DNA from: DASQYE01 sp036389095
GTDB taxonomy: Bacteria; Acidobacteriota; Blastocatellia; Pyrinomonadales; Pyrinomonadaceae
Length of the DNA: 64,000 nucleotides
Assembly: GCA_036389095.1 (NCBI GenBank)
Contig: DASVQM010000008.1
Span: 1-64,000, forward strand
Reading direction: 5' to 3'
Both the position numbers and the translations under genes were made by a program. Shown in pieces: positions 18,148 through 27,003 of this stretch. How positions within the stretch are numbered: position 1 is the first letter of the stretch; every line of letters begins with the position of its first letter. Below the pieces are notes generated by a model. The model saw only the letters and a list, made by a program, of their open reading frames with translations. It was not told where the DNA came from and made no database searches.

Positions 18148-19551
18148 CTATGCGATCTCCGTTCGCTCTCCGTAAGTTGGCACTTCGACCTCCCAGCCGA
18201 AGCGCTCATGGATGTGAGCGGCCATGGCGGCGGCGGCTTCCGGCTCGCCGTGCGTGAGAAGGGTGCGGCGCGGCGCGGCGCTCATGCCTTCGAGCCAGCG
18301 CAGAACCTCCTTCCAGTCGGCGTGGGCCGAGAAGCCGCCGACACGCTCTATGTGGCAGCGCACCTCGACGAACTGCCCCATGATCTTGACCTCGCGTTCG
18401 CCGTCCAGGATACGTCTGCCGGTCGTCCCGGCGGCCTGGTAGCCGACAAAGACTATGGTCGAGCGGCTGTCGGGCAAAAACCTGCGCGCATGATGCAGGA
18501 CGCGTCCGCCCGTCATCATCCCCGAGGCGCTGATAATAATGCGCGTGCCCTCTTCCGCGTTGAGGCGCTTGGATTCATCGCGCGAGCTGGCCGTAATCAT
18601 AGAGTGTGTGCGCAAAGGATGCTCGCGCCTGGCGAGCACGCTGGCATACTCTTCGTCCTGTTCCTCCGTGCGATTGCTGTAGACACGGGTCGCCGCCGCA
18701 GCCATCGGCGAATCGACGCGCACGGGCAGAACGGGGACGCGCTTTTCGTCCTCCAGCTCGCGTATCAGATAGAGAAGCTCCTGCGTGCGACCGACGGCGA
18801 AGGCCGGAATCAGCACGACTCCCTTGCGCGCAGCCGTCTCGTTGATGATGCGCGCGAGCGCGTCTTTCGGGTCTTCGGGGTCATGCAGGCGGTCGCCGTA
18901 TGTTGATTCAACGAGCAGGTAATCGCAGGCGGGCGGAGCGGCTGGGTCGTGTATGATCGGCTGGTCGTAATGGCCCAGGTCGCCGGAGAAAAGAACGCGC
19001 CGCCCCTGGCCGTCGCTGCCCGCGCCGTCAATCTCGACGAGCACCATGCTTGAGCCAAGGATGTGCCCGGCGGTACGGAATCCGGCACGTATGCCGGGCG
19101 CGACCTCTATGGGCTCGCCCGTGTTCACGACCGGCTCGATCAGATTGAGCGCCTCCCGCGCATCCTCTTCGGTGTAGAGCGGGAGGGCTGGCTTGTGCTT
19201 GGTGAGGTTGTGGCGATTGCGATAGGCTGCATCCTCTTCCTGCAAGCGCGCAGCGTCGGGCAACAGCACCTTGAGCAGATCGGCTGTGCCGCGAGAGCAA
19301 TAGACCGGGCGGCGAAAGCCTTTGGCCACCAGGCGCGGCAGGTAGCCCGTGTGATCTATGTGCGCGTGCGTGATGAGCACGGCGTCCAGAGATTCCGGGT
19401 CGAATGGCGGCTCCTGCCAGTTGCGCTCGCGCAGCTCTTTCAAGCCCTGAAACATGCCGCAGTCAACGAGCACGCGCCCGCCGTCCGATTCGATCAGGTA
19501 TTTCGATCCGGTGACGGTTCCAACGCCGCCCCAAAATGACAAGGTCGCCAT
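18148..19551 (-). CDS. metallo-beta-lactamase/beta-CASP hydrolase with RNA-specificity motif
   Basis: A 467-residue protein of the YSH1/CPSF-73-like family, which in characterised members are zinc-dependent RNA endo- or exonucleases. Motif 2 is THAHIDHTG. Further histidine/aspartate ligands lie in GHILGSSMV and LFSGDLGHYD. The beta-CASP domain and KH-less C-terminus end with HGEPEAAAAMA. An N-terminal KH domain is absent, as in most bacterial members of this group. It may process or degrade RNA in the cytoplasm. It is downstream of the region between sucC and sucD. Confidence 0.9.
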   Translation of the reverse strand: MATLSFWGGVGTVTGSKYLIESDGGRVLVDCGMFQGLKELRERNWQEPPFDPESLDAVLITHAHIDHTGYLPRLVAKGFRRPVYCSRGTADLLKVLLPDAARLQEEDAAYRNRHNLTKHKPALPLYTEEDAREALNLIEPVVNTGEPIEVAPGIRAGFRTAGHILGSSMVLVEIDGAGSDGQGRRVLFSGDLGHYDQPIIHDPAAPPACDYLLVESTYGDRLHDPEDPKDALARIINETAARKGVVLIPAFAVGRTQELLYLIRELEDEKRVPVLPVRVDSPMAAAATRVYSNRTEEQDEEYASVLARREHPLRTHSMITASSRDESKRLNAEEGTRIIISASGMMTGGRVLHHARRFLPDSRSTIVFVGYQAAGTTGRRILDGEREVKIMGQFVEVRCHIERVGGFSAHADWKEVLRWLEGMSAAPRRTLLTHGEPEAAAAMAAHIHERFGWEVEVPTYGERTEIA

Positions 19552-19872
19552 GCGGCCTCCTTCAAGACCATGAACATTGAACTGAGCGCGCAGATTCTAC
19601 ACGCAGAACGGAAAATATAACATTTGAGAGTTTCGATTTCAGATCGAGAGCCGGACTATCTTCCTACATTCAAAGCCATCGGCCAATCTCAAATCCAAAA
19701 CCCCAAACGACTCTCTCGCCCGGGACTGCAAAAGCGCGGGCGGCGCGTCGTCTATAATGCGGCAAGGACGTGCCTATTTAAAAAGCGCGCGTCATGCCTT
19801 ATGATGTGGCGCGGGTGGGCCAGGAGGCCATCACGCCCCCCAGAATTTCTTAGCAGAGCAGGAGAATTAAAG
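19552..19872. other. divergent promoter region between beta-CASP and M48 protease genes
   Basis: The 321 bases between two divergently read genes have a higher AT content in the first half and should hold both promoters. An open frame on the plus strand runs through most of it into the protease gene, but the ribosome site (caggagaatt) and the signal peptide both place the protease start at 19873. No repeat or clear operator was found. Confidence 0.45.
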
Positions 19873-20796
19873 ATGAACCCCCAGGTCCCTCGTCGCAGTA
19901 ACTTCCTAGCGGCCTTCGCCGCCGTCGCGCTCACGCTTCTCTTTTTCAACGGCGCTGCGAGCGCGCAACAGCAGAAGCGAGACACGAAGAGCGAAACGCC
20001 CGTCGTCGGTTCCCCCCTCGGGGCGATCTTCGACCTCGGCTCAAGCATCATCACCTCGGCGACGGGCTACGTGAGCGCCGATCCGTACGCGCAGTTTCGC
20101 AGCGCGCGCTACACGAACGCGGGGCTCTTGAGCGAGCGCGACGAGCTGCGACTGGGCAACAGGCTGCACCAGGAGGTCGGCAAGAAGTTCAGCCTGACGA
20201 GTGAAGGTCAGGAGCGGGCCAACCGTATCGGCCAGCGTGTGGCCCGCACGAGCCTGAGACCGAACCTGGCATACCGCTTTCACGTCATCAGCGATAAAGA
20301 GCTCAACGCCTTCTCCATTCCGGGCGGCCATATTTACGTCACGACGGCTCTGTTGGAGATGGCCAATGACGACGAGCTGGCCTCAGTCCTCTCGCACGAG
20401 ATCGGTCACGTCGTCGCGCGTCACAGCCTGAAAACCATCCAGCAGTCGCAGGCCCTGGGCAGCATCGTCGGCCTCTTCGGTTCGATTACGGGGATCGCGG
20501 GCGATACGGCGGGCGAGCTTGGCACTGCCGCCGCGCAGATCGTCGCCAGCGGGCTTCTGGCCGTACACAATCGAGAGGAAGAACGCGAGGCGGATTACCT
20601 GGGCGTGCGCGCCATGCCCCGAGCAGGCTTTGACGCCGAAGGCATGGTCACCATGTTTCAGAAGCTTCAGAGCATCAGCCGCTCAAACTCTTCACTCCTC
20701 GGCTCGCTCTTCAACGATCACCCGGACGTGCAGGAGCGCATAGACAACACACGCTTCGAGATCAACCGTATGCGCAGCGCCAGGAGCAGCCGCTAG
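19873..20796 (+). CDS. exported M48-family metalloprotease
   Basis: A 307-residue zinc protease. The signal peptide covers about residues 1-33 (cut near ASA before QQQ). The zinc site is HEIGH in LSHEIGHVVARH and the third ligand Glu is in REEEREADYLG. This is the BepA/LoiP-like type of periplasmic M48 protein, which in Gram-negative bacteria takes part in outer-membrane protein quality control. The motif FNDHPDVQERID near the C-terminus is also usual. The ribosome site GGAG lies 8 bases before the ATG. It converges with sucC across a strong shared terminator. Confidence 0.92.
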   Translation: MNPQVPRRSNFLAAFAAVALTLLFFNGAASAQQQKRDTKSETPVVGSPLGAIFDLGSSIITSATGYVSADPYAQFRSARYTNAGLLSERDELRLGNRLHQEVGKKFSLTSEGQERANRIGQRVARTSLRPNLAYRFHVISDKELNAFSIPGGHIYVTTALLEMANDDELASVLSHEIGHVVARHSLKTIQQSQALGSIVGLFGSITGIAGDTAGELGTAAAQIVASGLLAVHNREEEREADYLGVRAMPRAGFDAEGMVTMFQKLQSISRSNSSLLGSLFNDHPDVQERIDNTRFEINRMRSARSSR

Positions 20797-20847
20797 ACCT
20801 GCGGGCCGGAAGAAAAGGAGCGTTAATCTCAGGTTTGAGAGAAACGA

Positions 20848-20885
20848 AGAAGCGAGTTGAGATTTCAAATCTCAACTCGCTTTCT
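20848..20885. terminator. bidirectional terminator between M48 protease and sucC
   Basis: A near-perfect 15-bp stem (AGCGAGTTGAGATTT with its complement) has T-rich or A-rich sequence on both sides (gaaga... and ...tttctta). It can stop transcription coming from either convergent gene. Confidence 0.8.
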
Positions 20886-20909
20886 TACTGTGGCCTTCAT
20901 CAACACGTT

Positions 20910-22073
20910 TCACCCTCCGGCGAGGGAGACGACCTTTTCGGCGGCGTCCTTCATACCGTTAGCGACGGTGAAGTTCAGGCCCGACTCTTTGATGACGCGC
21001 TGGCCCTCTTCGACGTTGGTTCCTTCCAGGCGGACGACGACGGGGACACGGACGCCAAGGTTCTTGGCCGCGCCGACGACGCCGTTGGCGACCATATCGC
21101 AGCGCACGATGCCGCCGAAAATGTTGATGAGCACGGCGCGCACGTTTTCGTCTGCGAGCAGAATCCTGAAGGCGGCTTCGACCCTCTCCTGCGATGCGCC
21201 GCCGCCGACATCCAGAAAGTTGGCCGGCTCGCCTCCGGCCAGCTTGATGATGTCCATCGTCGCCATCGCCAGGCCCGCGCCGTTCACCATGCAGGCGATG
21301 TTGCCGTCGAGCTTGATATAGTTGAGGTCGAATTTTGAGGCCTCTATCTCTAAGGGCTCTTCCTCGTTGAGGTCGCGCAGGTTCATGAACTCCTGATGAC
21401 GATAGAGAGAGTTGTCGTCGAAGTTCACTTTCGCGTCGAGCGCGATCAGCCGCTTGTCCTTCGTCAGCAGAAAAGGATTGATCTCCATGAGCGAAGCATC
21501 CATCTGCTCGTTGGCGTTGTAGAGCGCCTGCATGAATTTCGCGGCCTGGCCCACCAGTTCCGCCGGAAGCCCCAGCTTGAAGGCGAGCTTTCTGGCCTGG
21601 AAGGGACGGAAGCCGACAGCCGGGTTAATCGTCTCCTTGAAAATCTGCTCGGGCGTATGGGCTGCGACCTCTTCGATGTCCATGCCGCCCGCCGCCGACG
21701 CCATGAAGACGGGCCGGCCAGTCGTGCGGTCGAGCACTATGCCCAGATAGAACTCCTTATCAATGGGCAGCCCCTCTTCGACGAGGAGCACGCGCACTTC
21801 CCTGCCTTCCGGGCCCGTCTGGTGCGTGACGAGCTTCATGCCGAGCATCTGTCGCGCAATCTCGCGCGCCTCGTCTGCGCTCTTGGCCAGCTTGACGCCG
21901 CCGCCTTTGCCGCGCCCGCCCGCATGAATCTGCGCTTTGACGACGACTACATCCGTCGCCAGCTCTTTCGCCGCGTGATAAGCCTCTTCGGGAGAGCGGG
22001 CGACGATGCCGCGCGGCACCGGGACGCCGAACTTCCTCAGCAACTCTTTGCCCTGATACTCGTGAATCTTCAT
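20910..22073 (-). CDS. sucC: succinyl-CoA ligase (ADP-forming) beta subunit
   Basis: Beta subunit with an N-terminal ATP-grasp domain. The chain starts MKIHEYQGKELLRKFGVPVPRG, includes KAQIHAGGRGKGGGVKLAK, the loop EINPF, and the C-terminal ligase domain with GGGAS and NIFGGI. The length of 387 residues is normal. ATG at 22073 has GAGGAG 6 bases upstream. The alpha subunit gene is downstream on the same strand but separated by the oppositely oriented protease and the beta-CASP gene, so the two subunits are probably transcribed separately. Confidence 0.95.
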   Translation of the reverse strand: MKIHEYQGKELLRKFGVPVPRGIVARSPEEAYHAAKELATDVVVVKAQIHAGGRGKGGGVKLAKSADEAREIARQMLGMKLVTHQTGPEGREVRVLLVEEGLPIDKEFYLGIVLDRTTGRPVFMASAAGGMDIEEVAAHTPEQIFKETINPAVGFRPFQARKLAFKLGLPAELVGQAAKFMQALYNANEQMDASLMEINPFLLTKDKRLIALDAKVNFDDNSLYRHQEFMNLRDLNEEEPLEIEASKFDLNYIKLDGNIACMVNGAGLAMATMDIIKLAGGEPANFLDVGGGASQERVEAAFRILLADENVRAVLINIFGGIVRCDMVANGVVGAAKNLGVRVPVVVRLEGTNVEEGQRVIKESGLNFTVANGMKDAAEKVVSLAGG

Positions 22074-22138
22074 TCTCAGCTCCTCGCTCGACAGCCATTC
22101 GCTTGAGCACAACAGGATTTTGTAGATCGGTGCAACGG

Positions 22139-22158
22139 AGTGTATCTGCATGTACACT
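22139..22158. promoter_or_regulatory. imperfect palindrome upstream of sucC
   Basis: AGTGTA and TACACT flank an 8-base centre, 66-85 bases upstream of the sucC start. This could be a regulator site near the sucC promoter. The evidence is only symmetry and position. Confidence 0.25.
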
Positions 22159-22243
22159 GGCGCTGCAAGTCTCGTGGTGAGATTGAACTATTGATGGAAA
22201 AGCACAAACGCGCTAACTTTGCGCTGCTCTTCAGTCAAAGGAA

Positions 22244-22357
22244 GAATTTAACAGGGAGGGACAGAGATTGTCAGGATGAAAAAAGCGCGGTGAACCATTC
22301 AGGTATTAATGCTTTCCGTTTTTATCCTGACCATCTCTGTCCCTCCCTGTTAAATTC
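22244..22357. repeat. inverted repeat, family B copy 3
   Basis: Arms gaatttaacagggaggga and tccctccctgttaaattc are perfect complements and continue imperfectly inward (cagagattgtcaggat against atcctgaccatctctg). The centre has diverged from the other copies. It lies in the divergent gap between sucC and the OsmC gene. Confidence 0.85.
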
Positions 22358-22399
22358 CGCTTTGACGACCTTGACGATTCGGTTCAGGAGACTAAACAG

Positions 22400-22828
22400 A
22401 TGAGCGAAGTCGTAGTCAGCTCGACCTCTACTCTACAGAACAGGGTGCAGTACGGCGACGGGCAGGAGATGATCGTTGACGAGCCCTTGAGCCTGGGCGG
22501 TAGCGGCGCTGGGCCAGACCCCTACACGATGCTGCTGGCGGCGCTCGGCGGCTGCATCTCGATGACCGTGACGCTCTACGCGCGCCGCAAAGGCTGGTCG
22601 CTTGAGCGCGTCACGGTCCGCCTGCGCCAGCAGAGAATCCACGCCAAAGACTGCGTCGAGTGTACACAGGACGCGGAAGGCTTCGTCCATCGCATCGAGC
22701 GCGGCGTGACGGTCGAAGGCGATTTGACCGACGAGCAGCGCACACGCCTACAGGAGATCGCGCACAAGTGCCCGGTTCACAAAACGCTGACCTCGGAAAT
22801 CGTCATCACGGACATGAAAGAAGATTGA
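22400..22828 (+). CDS. OsmC-family protein
   Basis: A 142-residue protein of the OsmC/Ohr fold, whose characterised members reduce organic hydroperoxides with two cysteines. The first conserved cysteine lies in LAALGGCISMTV (about residue 52) and the second in HKCPVHKTL (about residue 126), which is the OsmC-like pattern. GGAG precedes the ATG by 10 bases. It stands alone and probably has an antioxidant role (from the family). Confidence 0.9.
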   Translation: MSEVVVSSTSTLQNRVQYGDGQEMIVDEPLSLGGSGAGPDPYTMLLAALGGCISMTVTLYARRKGWSLERVTVRLRQQRIHAKDCVECTQDAEGFVHRIERGVTVEGDLTDEQRTRLQEIAHKCPVHKTLTSEIVITDMKED

Positions 22829-22923
22829 TGCTCTGAGGAAGTCAGGCCGCCGCGAGCGCTCATCATGTCGACCGAGGGGCGAGAGGCGTGCTGTCGGGAC
22901 ATACGCGGGCGGGCGATGAATCG

Positions 22924-23328
22924 TCAACGCGCGCTGACTTCTGCGCCTTGCCCTGCGCCGCTGAGCAGGTGACAGAGTGTTCCGGCCAGAATCGTATACG
23001 TGCCCCAGTGGCTTAAGGGCGTGTACAAATCCGCGAGCCTCGGCTCGTAGAAGAATGCCGCGATGAAGAGGACGGAAGAGAGGACGATCAGCGCCGAGCC
23101 CAGGCCTTGCAGGGCTTTGCGCCAGAGCTGCGAGCGATAACTGAAGTAGGCTGCGATCCCCAGATTGAGTAGGCCCGCCAGCAGAATAAAGATATGCCGC
23201 GTGCGATAGAGCATTCTCAAGCCGTCCGGCATCCCGTCCAGATGATTGTGATAGATATCCATGTATTGTCCCGTCATCAGAAAGACGACGACGACCGAAA
23301 TACCGAAGATTAAATGAAGCAGCCTCAT
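22924..23328 (-). CDS. small multi-spanning membrane protein
   Basis: A 134-residue protein with about four hydrophobic segments (near residues 3-20, 45-62, 75-95 and 105-122) joined by short loops, one of which has a His-rich stretch (YHNH). No family is recognised. It stands alone between osmC and the sigma-factor unit. Confidence 0.65.
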   Translation of the reverse strand: MRLLHLIFGISVVVVFLMTGQYMDIYHNHLDGMPDGLRMLYRTRHIFILLAGLLNLGIAAYFSYRSQLWRKALQGLGSALIVLSSVLFIAAFFYEPRLADLYTPLSHWGTYTILAGTLCHLLSGAGQGAEVSAR

Positions 23329-23538
23329 CTCTCGTAGAACTGAGCGCCAGGCCGTCAGCAGCAGCAGCTCGGCGGCTCAATCAGCGTAGGGTTGATGCGG
23401 GCAGTAACGGTAAGGCTCTCCTGAGCGGATACCGTCTCAGAGCAAGCGTAAATTATTCCGGCGGTTTTCGGTTGTCAATAGAAAGCCGCGCCCGCTAATG
23501 CCTGCGCGGCAGGTGAAGCCCCGTCGGAATAAATGAAG

Positions 23539-23569
23539 AAGGGCGGAAGCGAGAGTCGCTTCCGCCCTT
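23539..23569 (-). terminator. terminator downstream of the ECF sigma unit
   Basis: A perfect 14-bp stem (AAGGGCGGAAGCGA with its complement, 3-base loop) is followed on the minus strand by CTTCATTTATTCC. It lies 27 bases past the stop of the last gene of the sigma/anti-sigma unit. Confidence 0.65.
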
Positions 23570-23595
23570 GAAGGCTGAGCACCTACTAGCATCAA

Positions 23596-24639
23596 TCATC
23601 TATTGGGCGCTGGCCTGTTCGTGATGCGGACTCCGGGCCGGAGCGGCATCTCCTTGACCTTGTAGTCGGCTGGGACTTCAAAGAGCGAGCGCACGGGCTC
23701 GTTGCGATTGATGTTGGTCAGGCGGTAGACGGAATCGCCGACGAACGGATCGCTGCTCTTGCTCATCACGACCGTCTGTAGCTCGGGCGAGTACCAGCGC
23801 TCCTTGACGATCTGTATGGGTCGCTCGTTGCCGATCTCTCCGGCGGGGATGGTGATGGTGGTACGCGTGCCTTCGGCTTCGACGCCTTCAATCGTCTGTT
23901 TGCCGAGCGCCTCTGTCTGCGGCGTGGGCCCACGCCTCACATTGGGGTGCGGCCCGGCGTCAGGCCCCTCAGCTCTCTTCTCAAAAACCATCACGCTAGC
24001 GCCGGGCCCACCCGTGGGCCCACCGCCGCCGGGTGCGGGCACGATTCTCTCTTCAATCCTGATCTCTGGCCTTGCGCCGCTCGGCAGATTCTCTATGCGC
24101 GGCAGCGGCATCTTGCGGGCCGTGCGCGTGCGTGGGTCGAGGATGTAGTTGACACCGGCCACCGGGTCGTTGATGAAGAAGGTCTGCGCCGGGTCGCCAG
24201 CCGTTGCGAACGGGCCGATGGAGCCGAGCGTCTGGTCGCGGCGCGTGCGTCCCTCGCTGTCACGATAGACGGAGGCCGTGCTCTTGCGGACGATGCGATT
24301 GCCGTCGCTGAGCGTCTGCGTCACTTCCGTCACGGCCTCGGCGGAGTAGGGCGCACCCTTGACGACCTTGCCCTCGAAGCTCATCTCCGAAGAGACGAAG
24401 GTGAAGGTGTTGCCCCCAATGGGCCCAGGCCCACCGATGAGCACGTCGGGCCCAGGCGCGGGGATTATCGCCCCTTCCGTGCCGGGCGCGATCTGCGTGC
24501 CGCGCAGGATGACGACATCCCGTTCGACCCTCGGTTCCGGCTTATTCGGCGCAGCCTGCTGGGCCAAGGCGCTCATGCCGAGCGCCAGTGTGACGAGCGC
24601 CAGGCGCAGGCCCGTGCTGATAGGTCTTTGCAGTCTCAT
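23596..24639 (-). CDS. secreted protein encoded with an ECF sigma/anti-sigma pair
   Basis: A 347-residue exported protein of unrecognised family. The signal peptide covers about residues 1-26 (cut after ALA before QQAA). The mature part contains a beta-rich region with SVYRDSEGRTRRDQT and NYILDPRTRTARK, and several Gly/Pro-rich linkers. GAGGAG lies upstream of the ATG at 24639. It is third in line after the sigma factor and anti-sigma genes on the same strand, so it is probably part of the same envelope response (inference). Confidence 0.75.
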   Translation of the reverse strand: MRLQRPISTGLRLALVTLALGMSALAQQAAPNKPEPRVERDVVILRGTQIAPGTEGAIIPAPGPDVLIGGPGPIGGNTFTFVSSEMSFEGKVVKGAPYSAEAVTEVTQTLSDGNRIVRKSTASVYRDSEGRTRRDQTLGSIGPFATAGDPAQTFFINDPVAGVNYILDPRTRTARKMPLPRIENLPSGARPEIRIEERIVPAPGGGGPTGGPGASVMVFEKRAEGPDAGPHPNVRRGPTPQTEALGKQTIEGVEAEGTRTTITIPAGEIGNERPIQIVKERWYSPELQTVVMSKSSDPFVGDSVYRLTNINRNEPVRSLFEVPADYKVKEMPLRPGVRITNRPAPNR

Positions 24640-24721
24640 TGATATTTTCTCCTCGGGAAAAGATTGCTGTCCGAAATTAAATTGCATACATCTTGAAAGC
24701 CCGAACGGCTCCGTCCTTCGC

Positions 24722-25555
24722 TTAGCGGACGAAGCGAATGGCCCGGGCTAATCCGTCATCGCCGAGCAGCACGTCAGCCTGGACAGGCTCGCCCGCGCGC
24801 TCGGCGTTAACCGGGAGCCCGAATCGCGTCAATGCCGAACGCGGCAGCTCGACGCGCACGACGCGCCCGCTCTCGACGTTGAGGTCTGCCGCGTACGTCA
24901 GCGGAATGTAATCGGTCGCAATATCGCTGGTCGTTGAATTCGCAAGCAGGCTGGCCGTCTGCGCGCTGCCGATAGAGTCTTCGCCACGATTGCTGCCATT
25001 CATGCTGTTGCGCGTTCTGTACGCCACACTCTGATACGGAAGCTGCGACTGCGGCCCTCTTGCGGTCGTCAATGCGGCTGGCGCTGGGCGCGGCGTGCCT
25101 TCATCTTCAAGAGCGGGCCATGGGCCCAGCCTGAGCAGGCGTGAGTCTCTGGCGATGGCGGCAGCCTGTTGCTGCGACGGCTGCTGCGGCTCGATGCGTG
25201 AAGCGGCGAGCGCGACGAAGAGCAGGGCCAATCCCGCCGCGATGCCCGTGACAGAGCGCCAACGGCTGCGCACAGCGCGAGCGGCTGGTCGAGCAGCCGG
25301 TTCGAGCCGGGCCCATTGGTCACGCTCGCGGAAGGCCGCGACGAGCGCCGTCTCGATACGCGCCGGGGCTTCCGCCTGCTGCATGCTACTGGCCAGCGAG
25401 TGCAGTCCCAGGGTCAGCGCTCTCTCATGCGCCAGACGGGCCGCACACCTGGCGCAAACTTCCGCGTGGGCCAACCCGCGCGCGCGTTGTGTTGCCTCAA
25501 GCATCCGGTCGCGCGCCAAATCGTTGATGGCTTTTTCAAATTCCTGACAGTTCAT
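24722..25555 (-). CDS. membrane anti-sigma factor with zinc-finger N-terminus
   Basis: A 277-residue protein. The N-terminal part has the HxxxCxxC element (HAEVCARC, about residue 28-35) of ZAS/zf-HC2 anti-sigma domains. One membrane helix lies at about residues 97-117. The periplasmic part is about 150 residues. Such proteins hold an ECF sigma factor at the membrane until an envelope signal releases it. Its ATG overlaps the sigma-factor stop by four bases (ATGA), a direct sign of coupling. Confidence 0.85.
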   Translation of the reverse strand: MNCQEFEKAINDLARDRMLEATQRARGLAHAEVCARCAARLAHERALTLGLHSLASSMQQAEAPARIETALVAAFRERDQWARLEPAARPAARAVRSRWRSVTGIAAGLALLFVALAASRIEPQQPSQQQAAAIARDSRLLRLGPWPALEDEGTPRPAPAALTTARGPQSQLPYQSVAYRTRNSMNGSNRGEDSIGSAQTASLLANSTTSDIATDYIPLTYAADLNVESGRVVRVELPRSALTRFGLPVNAERAGEPVQADVLLGDDGLARAIRFVR

Positions 25556-26187
25556 GCGAAGCACCTCGCAGTCTTGAGCAGCCCCGTGCCGGCCTCCGGC
25601 TCTTTTCTCGTCTCCTTCATCGTGCGTAGTCTTTCGATCAGCAGAGCGCGTGCTCTATGCAGTCTGGAGCGGACAGTGCCGACGGCGCACGAGAGCGCGG
25701 CGGCTGCCTCCACGTAGCTCATCTCATGCAGGTCGCAGAGCACGACCACCTCGCGGTAATGAGCGGGCAGAGCGAGAACGGCCTGGCGCACAGACTCTAT
25801 CATCTCGCTGTGCAGGAGATCGCCGAGCGGATCGTCCTGCGCGATGAAGCTTTCGGTAGAGGCGGAGGCGGTCTCTTCCGCCTCGTCAACGATCTGCACG
25901 AAGGGGCGTTCGCGTTCCAACCGACGCAGCACCTGATTGCGGGCGATGCCGTAGAGGTAAGCCTGTAGCGAGCCGCGCGACGAGTCGTAGCGTTCCGCTT
26001 CGCGTATGAGCACCATAAAGACCTCCTGTGTGACATCCTCCGCCAACCCTTCAGACCCGCTCATCTGTAGCGCGAACCTGTAGAGGCCCGCCTGCCGTCG
26101 CCTGTAAAGCGTCGTGAAAGCATCCTCGTCTCCGGCCATCATGAGCCGCAGCAGTTGGTCATCGCTGAGAGTCGTATGAACTGTCAT
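25552..26187 (-). CDS. ECF-type RNA polymerase sigma factor
   Basis: A 211-residue sigma-70-family protein of group 4. Region 2 has YRFALQMSGSEGLAEDVTQEVFMVLI and the following RYDSSRGSLQAYLYGIARNQ. Region 4 includes LPAHYREVVVLCDLHEMSYVEAA and the helix-turn-helix VGTVRSRLHRARALL. It is co-directional and translationally coupled with its anti-sigma gene. GTG at 26205 is an alternative start six codons earlier; neither has a clear ribosome site. Confidence 0.9.
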   Translation of the reverse strand: MTVHTTLSDDQLLRLMMAGDEDAFTTLYRRRQAGLYRFALQMSGSEGLAEDVTQEVFMVLIREAERYDSSRGSLQAYLYGIARNQVLRRLERERPFVQIVDEAEETASASTESFIAQDDPLGDLLHSEMIESVRQAVLALPAHYREVVVLCDLHEMSYVEAAAALSCAVGTVRSRLHRARALLIERLRTMKETRKEPEAGTGLLKTARCFA

Positions 26188-26267
26188 GTTTGACGATTCG
26201 GTCACCGGCAGTCATATGTGATTCGCACGAGAGGAGGAAAAAGTTCCAGAAAGGTAGAGAAAAAGTA

Positions 26268-26303
26268 AAAGGGCTTCTAACTCTGAATCGAGCTAGAAGC
26301 CCT
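26268..26303 (-). terminator. rho-independent terminator of tRNA-Pro
   Basis: On the minus strand an 11-bp stem AGGGCTTCTA(G) with its complement is followed by TTTTACTTTTTC. It begins a few bases after the 3' end of the tRNA. Confidence 0.85.
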
Positions 26304-26310
26304 CTGATTT

Positions 26311-26383
26311 CGGGACGGCGAGATTCGAACTCACGGCCTCTTCCACCCCAAGGAAGCGCGCTACCAGGCTGCGCCACGTCCCG
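26311..26383 (-). tRNA. tRNA-Pro (anticodon GGG)
   Basis: The minus strand folds as a complete cloverleaf. The acceptor stem CGGGACG pairs with CGTCCCG, the D stem GCGC pairs with GCGC, the anticodon stem CTTCC/GGAAG has loop TTGGGGT (anticodon GGG), and the T arm contains TTCGAAT. The 3' CCA is not encoded. A terminator follows directly. Confidence 0.95.
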
Positions 26384-26466
26384 TCGAACGCCTCAAGTAT
26401 GTCCGCAAACAAAAAACTTTGTCAAATCGCGCACGCGAGTCACAGACCGCCCCCTCAACGGTCGAG

Positions 26467-27003
26467 CTATTTCCCGCGCTGCCTGAGATCGCTTTCCTCT
26501 GCGTCGAGCGTCGCCAGCAGATCGCGTAGCTGCATGGCGAGTCGACGAACTGCATCGCGCTGGCCGTCGGAGAGTGGAGCGCTCGCGCCCCTCTGAGGGG
26601 TTTCGACGGCGCTCGCGTGCGCTTCGGCAGGCAGAGAGGAGGCGGGGCTTTCACGTTGAGGCACGCTTTGTGTGGAGGCGAGCGGTGTCGGCTCGCGCGA
26701 CCCGGTCATGTCAGGGGTCACGACTTTGAGCTTGCTGGCTCCGCGCAGCTCGCTCGCCAGTTTCTTCTTCGCCCCGGCAATCGTGTACTGATCGTCATAG
26801 AGCAGCTCTTTAATACGCAGCGCCATCTCCACGTCGCGCTTGCGATAGGTGCGCTGACCGGCGCGATTCTTCTGCGGCGCAAGCATGGGGAATTCCGACT
26901 CCCAGTAGCGCAGGACGTGCGCCTGTACGCCTGACAGCTCGCAGACTTCACCGATCTTGAAGAACAGTTTTTCCGGGATCGCAACGGTCGCACGGTTAAC
27001 CAT
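26467..27003 (-). CDS. MerR-family transcriptional regulator
   Basis: A 178-residue protein. Residues about 12-80 form a MerR winged helix: FFKIGEVCELSGVQAHVLRYWESEF, then RTYRKRDVEMALRIKELL. The following segment to about residue 100 is the dimer helix. The C-terminal 75 residues are Ser/Pro/Ala-rich with a short final helix and no cysteine effector site, so a metal sensor is unlikely. The shape fits small orphan MerR proteins common in Acidobacteriota and Myxococcota. Its targets are unknown. Confidence 0.88.
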   Translation of the reverse strand: MVNRATVAIPEKLFFKIGEVCELSGVQAHVLRYWESEFPMLAPQKNRAGQRTYRKRDVEMALRIKELLYDDQYTIAGAKKKLASELRGASKLKVVTPDMTGSREPTPLASTQSVPQRESPASSLPAEAHASAVETPQRGASAPLSDGQRDAVRRLAMQLRDLLATLDAEESDLRQRGK

